Notes under the pieces: generated by a model
Told to the model about the DNA's origin: nothing
The model's database searches: none
Seen by the model: the letters and a program-made list of their open reading frames with translations, nothing else
In this document: one piece after another, positions 43,876-52,767 of the stretch
Layout: each line of letters starts with the position of its first letter
Numbering within the stretch: the first letter of the stretch is position 1
From: Flavobacterium potami
GTDB taxonomy: Bacteria > Bacteroidota > Bacteroidia > Flavobacteriales > Flavobacteriaceae
Assembly: GCF_020026915.1 (NCBI RefSeq)
Contig: NZ_JAINUY010000004.1
Span: 1 to 64,000, forward strand
Length of the DNA stretch: 64,000 nucleotides
Reading direction: 5' to 3'
Position numbers and translations under genes: made by a program

Positions 43876-45922
43876 TATTATGCAGGTAAGTATTAGGTAT
43901 TATTGGGATTTTGACAGTAAGCTTAGTTCCTTCTCCTTTAACAGATTTTATAGCAACTGTTCCTTTACATTCTTTCGCTCTGTATTCGATATTGTGCAGA
44001 CCAATTCCGTTTTTGGTCCTTTTGGTATTAAATCCTATTCCGTCATCTTCAATAGTTAATACCAAAACTTCATTTTGATTTTTCATCTCCACTTTAATAA
44101 AATCTGCATTGGCATATTTATTACAATTTTGAAGTCCTTCCTGGATAATTCTATATAAATTGATTTTGACAATGTTGCTTATCAATTCCCATTTAATGTT
44201 GGGATCAAAATTGGTAATCAATTTAGAATTATACGTATTTATTTGATTTTCAAATAGTTTATTTAAAATCGCGATAAAATTATTAATTAATTCCGATTTT
44301 TCTCTATTTAAATCATGAGAAATTTCACGAATATCCTGCTCGATATTTTTTAACTCTGCAAGATACTTTTTTCTTTTAGAAGCCGCCTCCTCTTCATCAA
44401 GTTTATCGAGACTGTCAAGACTAATTCTAATACCAAACATACGCCCCAAAACTCCGTCATGCAGTTCCTGAGCCACATTTTTCTTTTCTCTTATCCTTGT
44501 TAATTCAATTTCGTTCTGCTGTGAAATCATCAAATTGTAAATATCTTCATTTGCAATTTGCTGTTGTTGTTTAAAAAGCAATTCACGATTTTTAGCCTGC
44601 TGGGTTTTATAAACGTAAAAAAACAATCCGAGCAATGTACAAATACTAAAAACATAAACCAAAGTTTTGTTTTTTTCCTGAAGGTTGGAGTTTTGATCTT
44701 TTATTTCATTGGTTTCGTATTCTATTCGAGAGAATTTTTCACCCATTTTTCGTTCTTCCTTCAACATTTTATCGTTGAGTTTGATATATTCTCTCGAATA
44801 AACAGAGGCATTTTTTGGATCAACAATAGCCGTTTGCTTAAGAGCTTCTAAAGTATTTACAAATTTGGCTGTAGTTCGGGAAAGCGTCAAAGCCTGTTTG
44901 GATAATTCTAATGCCTTTGCAGTATCTTTATTAAAAGCATAATATTCAGACAAATGGATTTTACTGGACACTACCCCAGAAAACAAATCAAGGCTATCTC
45001 TAATTTGCAGTGATCTATAAAAAAGATCTGGCAATTGGGTAGAATCATTAAGTTTGAATTTCGAATATCCGAGATTATCAAGTAAAATGGCATATAAACT
45101 TGCCCTATCGTGAAAAAGATTTTTTTGACTCAGTCCGTCTTCAAAATAACTTTTTGCTTCTGTATAATTCCCCATATTCATATAGATGAAACCGATATTA
45201 TTTAAAGAAGCTGCCTTATATTGAAATTCTGAGGCTATACTTTTATCCTGAAGAATCTTTAAAGCGTTATTCTGAAATTCCAAAGCCTTTTTATATTCTT
45301 CCCTTTCATTATATAAAACTCCGAGCAGGTTATAACTTTCGTATAGAAGTTCGTTTACATTTTTCTCCTTTTTTAAAATACTCAAAGTTTTAAAAACAGT
45401 GATTTCGCTTTCAAAAAAATCTCCTTCATTGTATTGCAGATTCGCTTTACTCAAAAATGTTTTCGCCAGATTTAGTTGATCTTTTATTTTTAAATATGTT
45501 TTCTCTGCGCTATAATAATACATGAATGCACTATCAGAAACAGATTGAGAAACGTAGTAATCACCCAAATAAGTGTATGCTTTGGCCACGTGTACAGAAT
45601 CTCTAGATTTCTGCGATCGATCCAAAATTAATTTTGTGGTACTGAGGTAAGATTTCCAGTCGCTCATATTGTAAAAACGATTGGCAACTTTGAAAAGATT
45701 AACCTTATTTATGGAATCATTTTTTTGAGCTAAAATGATATTTAGCGCCTTCTGATTATAACTTTGTTTGAATTTGAAAGGAATAGTATCCTCATTAGCA
45801 AGAGAAAGATAGATGGGAAGACTATCAGCTGAAGAAATTGTATTAGTATCTAACCCTGTTTTCTTGGTACAACCCAACAAAACCAAGAGTATAAGTAATA
45901 CTATTTTGCTTGTGTCTTTCAA
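43865..45922 (-). CDS. TPR-containing HisKA_3 sensor histidine kinase (lipoprotein-type)
   Basis: A 685-residue sensor starting at TTG 45922: LKDTSKIVLLILLVLLGCTK, a lipoprotein signal. An ATG at 45985 is rejected because it lies in the loop of the upstream gene's terminator and upstream of a near-perfect promoter. Residues ~70-380 are tetratricopeptide repeats (ESYNLLGVLYNEREEYKKAL, NIGFIYMNMGNYTEAKSYFE). A membrane helix at about 421-439 leads to a coiled coil, a HisKA_3 dimerisation domain with His488 in QELHDGVLGRM, and an HATPase_c domain (DDGIGFNTKRTKNGIGLHNI). The TPR part should be periplasmic and bind a protein or peptide. It signals to the overlapping NarL-type regulator. Confidence 0.9.
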   Translation of the reverse strand: MKDTSKIVLLILLVLLGCTKKTGLDTNTISSADSLPIYLSLANEDTIPFKFKQSYNQKALNIILAQKNDSINKVNLFKVANRFYNMSDWKSYLSTTKLILDRSQKSRDSVHVAKAYTYLGDYYVSQSVSDSAFMYYYSAEKTYLKIKDQLNLAKTFLSKANLQYNEGDFFESEITVFKTLSILKKEKNVNELLYESYNLLGVLYNEREEYKKALEFQNNALKILQDKSIASEFQYKAASLNNIGFIYMNMGNYTEAKSYFEDGLSQKNLFHDRASLYAILLDNLGYSKFKLNDSTQLPDLFYRSLQIRDSLDLFSGVVSSKIHLSEYYAFNKDTAKALELSKQALTLSRTTAKFVNTLEALKQTAIVDPKNASVYSREYIKLNDKMLKEERKMGEKFSRIEYETNEIKDQNSNLQEKNKTLVYVFSICTLLGLFFYVYKTQQAKNRELLFKQQQQIANEDIYNLMISQQNEIELTRIREKKNVAQELHDGVLGRMFGIRISLDSLDKLDEEEAASKRKKYLAELKNIEQDIREISHDLNREKSELINNFIAILNKLFENQINTYNSKLITNFDPNIKWELISNIVKINLYRIIQEGLQNCNKYANADFIKVEMKNQNEVLVLTIEDDGIGFNTKRTKNGIGLHNIEYRAKECKGTVAIKSVKGEGTKLTVKIPIIPNTYLHNNDI

Positions 45923-45942
45923 TTCTGTTTTTTGAATTTTAC

Positions 45943-45971
45943 CAAAAATACTAAAAAACTTGAGACACAAA
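45943..45971 (-). promoter_or_regulatory. Promoter of the sensor kinase gene
   Basis: On the minus strand TTTG (45971-45968), exactly 17 nt, then TATTTTTG (45950-45943): a close match to the Bacteroidota consensus. It follows directly after the terminator of the repeat-peptide gene and precedes the TTG start by 20 nt. This decides the start codon. Confidence 0.7.
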
Positions 45972-45997
45972 AAAAAAGCTGTCATTTCTGACAGCTT
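45969..45997 (-). terminator. Terminator of the repeat-peptide gene
   Basis: On the minus strand AAGCTGTCA (45997-45989) pairs with TGACAGCTT (45984-45976) and runs into a T-tract. It separates the small peptide gene from the kinase transcript, so the two are probably expressed at different levels. Confidence 0.88.
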
Positions 45998-46018
45998 AAA
46001 TATATATTTTGATGTAGA

Positions 46019-46300
46019 TTAGTCTACTTTTTTATCATTTCCGATAGATTGATTAACGCTAGCAAAGTTAACAGGAGCGTCTTTCTTTTTGATTACTCCA
46101 CCTGCAGCACCACCATCGATTGGCAACATTGCATAAGCATCTTTCTTTTTAATTACTCCACCGGCAGCACCTCCGTCAATTGCAAAAGCATCTTTCTTCT
46201 TGATTACTCCACCTGCAGCTCCACCGTCGATTGGTGTGCTAAAAGAAGTTGCTATTACTACTAAAGAAAATAATCCGATTGATAAAGCTGTGTTTTTCAT
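46019..46300 (-). CDS. Small secreted protein with three identical 15-residue repeats
   Basis: A 93-residue protein: signal peptide MKNTALSIGLFSLVVIATSF, then three copies of IDGGAAGGVIKKKDA (residues 24-38, 41-55 and 61-75; DNA 46187-46231, 46136-46180, 46076-46120), then a tail ending GNDKKVD. Eight of 15 codons differ between copies and every difference is synonymous, so the peptide sequence itself is under selection. Each unit joins a Gly/Ala-rich core to a basic KKKD end, a possible processing site. It has its own terminator and lies between a LytTR regulator and a TPR histidine kinase on the same strand. I know no named family; a peptide precursor or small envelope protein is possible. 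Confidence 0.82.
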   Translation of the reverse strand: MKNTALSIGLFSLVVIATSFSTPIDGGAAGGVIKKKDAFAIDGGAAGGVIKKKDAYAMLPIDGGAAGGVIKKKDAPVNFASVNQSIGNDKKVD

Positions 46301-46476
46301 GACCTGAGGTTTTAAATGTTTGTTTTAATTTTTGGAGAAATGATTGCTGTTTGTTGCAAATCATGGTGTAAAACTAATACGAAGGCCAAGAAAAATTTAT
46401 ACGAAAAATTGAGATTGTGGTAGATCATACCCAATTGATAGTCAATGGATAGCAAATCTGAGTAAATGTCTACTTT

Positions 46477-47331
46477 TTAGATTTCCAAATAATTACCAGC
46501 TGCAAAATCAGCAATTATCTGATCGACGTTTGCTTTGTAAGTCTTAGAAAAAGGGATTTTCTTTGAAGAATTTTTAATGTAACAGATTGAGTTTCCGCTA
46601 TGAATTCTGGAAATATAATTTCGATTAATGACATAACTGTTATGAATACGAATAAACGGATACGTTAATATGCTTTCAAAATGCTTTAACGTTTTAAATG
46701 CGGTAATCATTTCACCGGTATTCAAATAAATATCGGTCGAATTGTTATCTGCCTGAAAATAACATATATCGGCTGCGTTTAAATAACGATAATCTCCATA
46801 AGATTTTATACAGATGGTTAATGGTCGTTCGACATTTTGCGGAATTGTCACATTATTCACATTATCTATGACAATAGAAGTTGGCTCTTCTTTAATTGGT
46901 GCTGTTTTATGGTCTAAATTTGCTTTTTTAAGCCTTAAAACAGTTTTTAGAAGATCGAGATGAGCAACAGGCTTTAAAATATAATCAAAGACACCGTATT
47001 GAATTGCATCAAAGGCTTTCTCTTTTTTATGGGTCGTAATAATAATTTTGGGAATTTCTTGAAAAAACCGATGCAGTTCACTTATAAAACCTAAAGACAA
47101 TTGACTTGAAGAATTTTTAGGATCGATTTCCAGAAAAACCAAAGTGGGTTTGTGCTCCAAAACCAAATTTAAACCGTCTTGAAAATTGGATGCCGATGCA
47201 ATAAAAGATAATTCTGAAAAACCTGCAGCGGTTGTCTTGGTTTTCAAAATACTTTCAGCATCATCATCAACAATAATATACGAATATTTCCTCAATTTTT
47301 GGTTTTGTTGATTTCCTCCATAAGCGATCAC
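46477..47331 (-). CDS. LytTR-type response regulator with Glu at the phospho-acceptor site
   Basis: A 284-residue protein with a receiver domain (VDDDAESI acidic residues, ITTHKK, YILKPVAHLDLL) and a C-terminal LytTR DNA-binding domain (about 175-280; RYLNAADICYFQADNNSTDI, FIRIHNSYVINRNYI). Where receivers have FLD, this one has FLEIDP: Glu68 replaces the phosphorylated Asp, which often mimics the active state. No kinase gene of the LytS type is next to it. The start is GTG at 47331; a TTG at 47295 (LRKYSYIIVDDD) is an alternative giving a standard-length receiver. The product probably acts as a constitutive or ligand-controlled DNA-binding protein. Confidence 0.88.
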   Translation of the reverse strand: MIAYGGNQQNQKLRKYSYIIVDDDAESILKTKTTAAGFSELSFIASASNFQDGLNLVLEHKPTLVFLEIDPKNSSSQLSLGFISELHRFFQEIPKIIITTHKKEKAFDAIQYGVFDYILKPVAHLDLLKTVLRLKKANLDHKTAPIKEEPTSIVIDNVNNVTIPQNVERPLTICIKSYGDYRYLNAADICYFQADNNSTDIYLNTGEMITAFKTLKHFESILTYPFIRIHNSYVINRNYISRIHSGNSICYIKNSSKKIPFSKTYKANVDQIIADFAAGNYLEI

Positions 47332-47516
47332 ATCAAAAATTAAGTTTTTGATTTAATGTACTGGCGAAAAAATTGGTTTTGGCTTTTTACCCGAATTTAA
47401 AAATACGGATTTAAACATTTTAAGCCATTCATTGTTAACACATTACAACAAAATGTTGATACAAAATGATGAAAAGCAAAAAACATCGATAAAATACGTG
47501 TTTTTTAAAATCAAAA

Positions 47517-47545
47517 ATCCCAAACTCCTTTACGGAATTTGGGAT
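47517..47545 (-). terminator. Terminator of glyS
   Basis: On the minus strand ATCCCAAATTCC pairs with GGAGTTTGGGAT (imperfect, 47545-47518) followed by TTTTTGATTTT. The 235-bp gap between glyS and the LytTR gene otherwise holds no gene that I can see. Confidence 0.75.
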
Positions 47546-47566
47546 CAATACTATAATTTGTAAAGA

Positions 47567-49108
47567 TTACATTTTCATTAACCAGTTTTTCATCGAAACT
47601 TCATTTTCGATTATATCTCTTAATTCTGAAATTTTTACACGATCTTGTTTCATAGTATCTCTATGACGAATTGTTACCGTTTCGTCTTCAAGCGTTTGAT
47701 GATCAACCGTAATACAGAATGGAGTTCCTAATGCATCTTGTCTTCTATAACGACGACCTACTGCATCTTTTTCATCATAAGAAACATTGAAATCCCATTT
47801 CAAATCTTCGATGATTTTTCTTGAAATTTCTGGTAAACCATCTTTTTTCACCAATGGCAATACCGCCGCTTTAGTTGGCGCTAAAACTGCTGGCAATTTT
47901 AAAACTGTTCTTGTAGAACCGTCTTCTAATGTTTCTTCTTTTAATGACGTTGCAAAAACAGCCAAGAACATACGATCTAAACCAACTGAAGTTTCTACTA
48001 CGTAAGGAACATAGTTTTCGTTTAATTCAGGATCGAAATATTGTAATTTTCTTCCAGAATATTCTTCGTGTGCTTTTAAATCGAAATCGGTACGAGAGTG
48101 AATTCCTTCCAATTCTTTAAATCCAAATGGGAAATTAAATTCAATATCAGCTGCTGCGTTTGCGTAGTGAGCCAATTTCTCGTGATCATGGAAACGATAG
48201 TTTTCTTTTCCTAATCCTAAAGATAAATGCCATTTCAAACGAGTTTCTTTCCAGTATTCATATGATTTCATTTCTTCTCCAGGACGAACGAAAAATTGCA
48301 TTTCCATTTGTTCAAACTCACGCATACGGAAAATAAATTGTCTTGCTACAATCTCATTTCTAAATGCTTTACCAGTTTGAGCAATTCCAAAAGGAACTTT
48401 CATACGACCAGATTTCTGAACGTTTAAGAAGTTCACAAAAATACCTTGAGCCGTTTCTGGACGTAAATATAAATCCATTGCATTTTCTGCAGATGCACCT
48501 AATTTAGTTCCGAACATCAAGTTAAATTGTTTTACCTCTGTCCAGTTTTTAGAACCCGTTTCAGGATCTGAAATTTCTAGTTCTTCGATTAAAGCTTTAA
48601 CATCAGCTAAATCTCCGTTTCCTAAAGAACGTCCTAAACGCTCTCTAATTTCTTTTTCTTTAGCCAAATATTCAATTACACGAGCATTTGTAGTTACAAA
48701 CTCTTGTTCGTTGAATGCATCACCAAAACGAGCTTTTGCTTTGTCAATTTCTTTTTGAGCTTTTTGGTGAATTTTTTCAGCATGATCTTCAACCAAAACG
48801 TCAGCTCTATATCTTTTTTTAGAATCTTTATTATCAATTAATGGATCATTGAACGCATCAACGTGGCCTGAAGCTTTCCAAGTTGTTGGATGCATCAATA
48901 TTGCAGCATCAAGGCCGACAATATTTTCATTCATCTGAACCATTGATTTCCACCAATATTCACGGATATTCTTTTTTAATTCGACTCCATTTTGTGCATA
49001 ATCGTAGACTGCACTTAATCCGTCGTAAACTTCGCTTGACGGAAAAATAAATCCGTACTCTTTTGCGTGCGAAACCACATTCTTAAATATATCTTCTTGT
49101 TTTGCCAT
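47567..49108 (-). CDS. glyS: Glycine--tRNA ligase (alpha2 type)
   Basis: A 513-residue class II synthetase that charges tRNA-Gly. It is the single-chain homodimer type, not the alpha/beta heterotetramer. It starts MAKQEDIFKNVVSHAKEYGF with the family motif FPSSEVYDGLSAVYDYAQNG, then RPETAQGIFVNF, motif 2 (GKAFRNEIVARQFIFRMREF, EMQFF), and motif 3 (VVETSVGLDRMFLAVFATSL). The C-terminal anticodon domain (APTKAAVLPLVKKDGLPEIS) follows. A short terminator at 47517-47545 ends the gene. Confidence 0.97.
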   Translation of the reverse strand: MAKQEDIFKNVVSHAKEYGFIFPSSEVYDGLSAVYDYAQNGVELKKNIREYWWKSMVQMNENIVGLDAAILMHPTTWKASGHVDAFNDPLIDNKDSKKRYRADVLVEDHAEKIHQKAQKEIDKAKARFGDAFNEQEFVTTNARVIEYLAKEKEIRERLGRSLGNGDLADVKALIEELEISDPETGSKNWTEVKQFNLMFGTKLGASAENAMDLYLRPETAQGIFVNFLNVQKSGRMKVPFGIAQTGKAFRNEIVARQFIFRMREFEQMEMQFFVRPGEEMKSYEYWKETRLKWHLSLGLGKENYRFHDHEKLAHYANAAADIEFNFPFGFKELEGIHSRTDFDLKAHEEYSGRKLQYFDPELNENYVPYVVETSVGLDRMFLAVFATSLKEETLEDGSTRTVLKLPAVLAPTKAAVLPLVKKDGLPEISRKIIEDLKWDFNVSYDEKDAVGRRYRRQDALGTPFCITVDHQTLEDETVTIRHRDTMKQDRVKISELRDIIENEVSMKNWLMKM

Positions 49109-49206
49109 AGTGATGCAAAAATATAAAAAGTACCATTAAAAAAAAGAAAAATAATAAAGTTTGAAGCAATGATTTTGCTTTATTTGTAAATAAAATCTTT
49201 CTTTTA

Positions 49207-49887
49207 ATGATTAATTACCTAATAAATCTGTTTTTCCCTAAAGTCTGTGACGGATGCCGCTCTATTTTACTTCAAAATGAAAATGTTTTCTGTACGAGTT
49301 GTCGTCATGAAATGCCTCTTACTCAATATCATTTAGATCCAAAAAATGAAGCTAAAAAAAAGTTCTACGGCAAAGTCGATATTCAATTTGCAGCAGCATT
49401 TTTATATTTCAACAAAAAAGGAATTGTTCAGGAATTAATTCATAACCTAAAATACAAAGGCCATCAAGAAATTGGAACCGCTTTGGGAAATTGGTATGTC
49501 GAAGATTTAAAAGAAATTGTTTTAGATACTCCTTTTGATGCCGTAATTCCGGTTCCGCTTCACAAAAGAAAATTTAAGGAACGAGGTTATAACCAAATAA
49601 CCACATTTGGAAAAGCAATTGCAGAAGGTTTTAATATTTCTTTTAATGAAAATCTTTTATTCCGAAAGGTTTATTCTAAAACACAATCCAAAAAAAATCT
49701 CTTAGGAAGATCGGAAAACATCGAAAATATTTTTGATGTTGAATTTACCGAAATCGACCATAATAAGCATTTTTTACTTGTAGATGACGTTCTCACAACC
49801 GGCGCTACAATTGAGGCTTGCTCTAGGGCTTTATTAAAAATTCCGGGCGCCAAAATAAGTACAGTTTGTATTGCAATGGCGCATTAG
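49207..49887 (+). CDS. comF: ComF-family phosphoribosyltransferase-like protein
   Basis: A 226-residue protein with an N-terminal zinc finger (CDGC at 14-17 and CTSC at 30-33) and a phosphoribosyltransferase fold carrying the PRPP motif HFLLVDDVLTTGATIEACS near residue 193 and PVPLHKRKFKERGYNQ before it. In naturally competent bacteria ComF helps single-stranded DNA enter the cytoplasm; in many others its role is unknown. The start at 49207 gives MINYLINLFFPKVCDGC, the usual beginning. It converges with the protease gene, with only 4 nt between the stops. Confidence 0.92.
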   Translation: MINYLINLFFPKVCDGCRSILLQNENVFCTSCRHEMPLTQYHLDPKNEAKKKFYGKVDIQFAAAFLYFNKKGIVQELIHNLKYKGHQEIGTALGNWYVEDLKEIVLDTPFDAVIPVPLHKRKFKERGYNQITTFGKAIAEGFNISFNENLLFRKVYSKTQSKKNLLGRSENIENIFDVEFTEIDHNKHFLLVDDVLTTGATIEACSRALLKIPGAKISTVCIAMAH

Positions 49888-49891
49888 AAAA

Positions 49892-52570
49892 TTAATTGAC
49901 TATAATTTTTCTTACCGTTCTTTTTTCGCCGTCTGTAATGGTTACGAAATAAACACCCGCAGGAACATTTGGCAATTGAATATCTTGAATAAAATAGCCG
50001 GAACCTTGGAATGTTTTGTTGTACACATATTTTCCTAAAATATCGTGTACATAGACTTTAATATCTTTCACAGAATCTCTTGCAAACTGTATCGTAAAAT
50101 TCCCTTTATTCGGATTTGGAAATAAAGCAAAATCTACATTCTGAAAATCTTCTGTATCCAGCGTATACGTTGTATTACAAATGTTTACAGAAGCTGAATT
50201 TATGGTTCCTAACATTCCGACAACATTATCGCGAACTCTAAAAGTCCAAGTTCCCTCAGGATTTTGACCATTAAAAGCACTTAAAGCGCTGGCAGGAATT
50301 ACAATCTGACTCGTTGTTGTACTACAATTTAAAGCATTTCCGCTATCATCAAACTGTAGCGCAAGTGTTGAATTTGTGCTGCCACAACTTTTGTTAAACA
50401 AACTTACCACTGTCCCACTTGGGCTCACGATCTGCATTTCCAGATCTGAGAATCGTGCATGAGTCACATTTACGGTAACATTTACATCTGAAATTGTTCC
50501 TGTTGAAGACGGAACTGTAATTGTTTTATTTATAAAAGTTGAACTATTTCCTGTCGAATATCCACCTTCGAAATTATAAGTAGAACAGCTTGTAGTAACA
50601 TTGTAACCAATTGCAAATGGGGTTTTATTGACAGCATAATAAATATTGTTAACAGGCTCGATCAAAAGTCTGCAATTTGTAGATGGTGTAATTCCCGTCG
50701 GAATTAAAACTGTTTCTGATCCGTCATTCAAGGTATTTGAAGCCAGAACGGTAGGAAATGTCAAACCTCCATCTAAAGACAATCTAATATTAACGTTTGC
50801 CGATCCTGGAAGTGTATTGGTATTATTTACACTCCAAGTAACGGTTTGTGTGGAACCTTTTTCCCATCCGATATTGTCTGTGTTTTGAGAAGTTACAGCA
50901 AATGGCCCAGCTGCAGCACTTACTGTCACAACCATTGCATCTGTACTGGTTTGAGCCGTATATTCTGCTGTGATATCTCTTCCCGTTAAGGTAAAATTCA
51001 TTGTTTTGGCAATAGAAGAAACAGATTCCCAAGTTGTTGTTAACTGATTATTTAATACAGAACTTAAAGCTGGCATATAACGAACTGGAGATGCAGTTGG
51101 AGGAAACGATCGAAACATTGGTCCGTCTGGTTTGGTTGCATACGCAATACTATTTGCACCCGTTGTTGTTATGGCGCTATCAAATTGCTCCCAGGTATAG
51201 GTTATAGAATTACCTTCAGGATCTGTACCTGTTCCGGTTAAAACAAATGGCGTACTAATTGGAATAGTATAATCTGCCCCTGCATTAATAACGGGTGGAT
51301 TATTAGCAATAACTGTTGTCACCGCACAAGTTTTTCCTGCCAAATTATTCTGTATCTGATTGATACTTCCGTAAGAGAAATAATCATCAGAATTATTCTG
51401 AATATCGTAAGTTCCGGTAACTCCGGCATATCCCATAATGGTCGAACCACTTCCCGGCTCATAATGCGTTCCTAATCCTTCTGCTTTATAAGAAAAAGTA
51501 TGCGTTCCGCCTAGTTGATGCCCCATTTCATGAGCAACAAAATCAATATCAAAAGTATCTCCTAATGGTCTTTGGTTAGATGGAGAAGTATAAGCACTTC
51601 CTTTTCCCATTGGAATACTGGTTGTTGGACTCACACAAACACATCCGATACACCCCGAATTTCCGCCTCCGCCAGATGCTCCAAACAAATGCCCGATATC
51701 GTAATTTGCTTCTCCAATTACATTTGTCAAAGTAGTTTGAACTTCCTGACCCCATGTACCACCCGGATCTGCAGTTCCAGCCGAAGCGTTAGAATACGGG
51801 TCTGTAGTGGCATTGGTATAAATTACGGCATCGTTATTGGCAATCAAAACCAATTTTACAGAAAGATCTTTATCAAAAACCCCATTTACTCTTGTCATTG
51901 TCGCATTCATTCCAGCTAAAGCGCCCTCTTTTGTACCGCCAAAAAAAGCCGTGTATTCTCCCGTACAGGACAAAGCCAAACGAAACGTTTTGAATTGTTT
52001 AGCATTTGAAGCCGTTTTACCCATAGTCGAAGATTGGCTTTCTGAGATTGAATTGATAGTTTTACAATCTAGACGCATTTTTGAATCGGCATTGTCTGCA
52101 GATTTAAACAATACATATTCCGATTTATCATCAGGATTTTGCTCAATAAATTCTGTTGGTTTTTCTACGCGGAAAACCATTGTCTGTATTCCTATCGGTG
52201 CAACACTAAAATGTATTTTAGCACTTTTATCGTCTATTCCTATTCCTTGATACGCTCTAATTTCAGGATATTTTGCCTGCAATTCCGGATCAAAATTAGA
52301 AGATTCCCAAACCGAAAAACGCTCTAAACTTCCATCATAATTTGGAATTGTTATTTCGGCAGTATTACTTTTTGAAGTTTTATTTGTTGCAGAAACCAAT
52401 TTTGAACTAAAAAGTTCTGCATTTAATTTATAATATAATTTGTTTGAATCTGAAGCACTTACCTTTCGCGTAAGCGAAGAAGAATTTACTTTTTGCCACA
52501 AAACAGTACTCTGAGCGTTAACGCCGGCACAACAAAAAATAAAAAATAAATAAAGTAATTGTTTTTTCAT
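49892..52570 (-). CDS. Secreted metzincin (reprolysin-like) protease, T9SS type A
   Basis: An 892-residue protein with signal MKKQLLYLFFIFCCAGVNAQ; I place the start at 52570 because an ATG at 52636 adds 22 residues ahead of the signal. A propeptide region is followed by a metzincin catalytic domain with HEMGHQLGGTH (three His and Glu) and Met-turn TIMGYAG. Next come Ig/PKD-like domains (NAGADYTIPISTPFVLTGTG), a proprotein-convertase P-type domain (SDVNVTVNVTHARFSDLEMQ) and a type A sorting domain (FALFPNPNKGNFTIQF, AGVYFVTITDGEKRTVRKII). It is exported across the outer membrane by T9SS and likely digests extracellular protein. Confidence 0.92.
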   Translation of the reverse strand: MKKQLLYLFFIFCCAGVNAQSTVLWQKVNSSSLTRKVSASDSNKLYYKLNAELFSSKLVSATNKTSKSNTAEITIPNYDGSLERFSVWESSNFDPELQAKYPEIRAYQGIGIDDKSAKIHFSVAPIGIQTMVFRVEKPTEFIEQNPDDKSEYVLFKSADNADSKMRLDCKTINSISESQSSTMGKTASNAKQFKTFRLALSCTGEYTAFFGGTKEGALAGMNATMTRVNGVFDKDLSVKLVLIANNDAVIYTNATTDPYSNASAGTADPGGTWGQEVQTTLTNVIGEANYDIGHLFGASGGGGNSGCIGCVCVSPTTSIPMGKGSAYTSPSNQRPLGDTFDIDFVAHEMGHQLGGTHTFSYKAEGLGTHYEPGSGSTIMGYAGVTGTYDIQNNSDDYFSYGSINQIQNNLAGKTCAVTTVIANNPPVINAGADYTIPISTPFVLTGTGTDPEGNSITYTWEQFDSAITTTGANSIAYATKPDGPMFRSFPPTASPVRYMPALSSVLNNQLTTTWESVSSIAKTMNFTLTGRDITAEYTAQTSTDAMVVTVSAAAGPFAVTSQNTDNIGWEKGSTQTVTWSVNNTNTLPGSANVNIRLSLDGGLTFPTVLASNTLNDGSETVLIPTGITPSTNCRLLIEPVNNIYYAVNKTPFAIGYNVTTSCSTYNFEGGYSTGNSSTFINKTITVPSSTGTISDVNVTVNVTHARFSDLEMQIVSPSGTVVSLFNKSCGSTNSTLALQFDDSGNALNCSTTTSQIVIPASALSAFNGQNPEGTWTFRVRDNVVGMLGTINSASVNICNTTYTLDTEDFQNVDFALFPNPNKGNFTIQFARDSVKDIKVYVHDILGKYVYNKTFQGSGYFIQDIQLPNVPAGVYFVTITDGEKRTVRKIIVN

Positions 52571-52738
52571 ATTTCGATCGGGATATAATATCAAAATTAC
52601 TTTAATTAATTTTAAAATATACAAGATATAAGACAATTAACGCTTTTTAATCGACGAGTTGGTCTGTTTTCTCAAAAAGAAATCAGCAGAATAGTTAAAA
52701 TTCGATTTAGCCAGTACTAAATTTAAGACAGAATAGTA

Positions 52739-52746
52739 TAAATTTG
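52739..52746 (+). promoter_or_regulatory. -7 box of ribF
   Basis: TAAATTTG matches TAnnTTTG. The TTG start lies 21 nt downstream, a short leader usual in this phylum. The -33 element is weak. Confidence 0.5.
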
Positions 52747-52767
52747 CACCATCTTAAATAATTTGTT

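Noticed and set aside
45985-45985. ATG start for the sensor kinase
   Set aside because: It lies in a terminator loop and upstream of the kinase promoter; the TTG at 45922 fits the lipoprotein signal.
46049-46264. Plus-strand 71-residue repeat protein
   Set aside because: It is the antisense of the repeat-peptide gene; the synonymous codon pattern supports the minus-strand frame.
46019-46300. Double-glycine-leader bacteriocin
   Set aside because: The GG pairs are inside each repeat, not at the end of a leader; there is a Sec-type signal peptide and no ABC transporter with a peptidase domain nearby.
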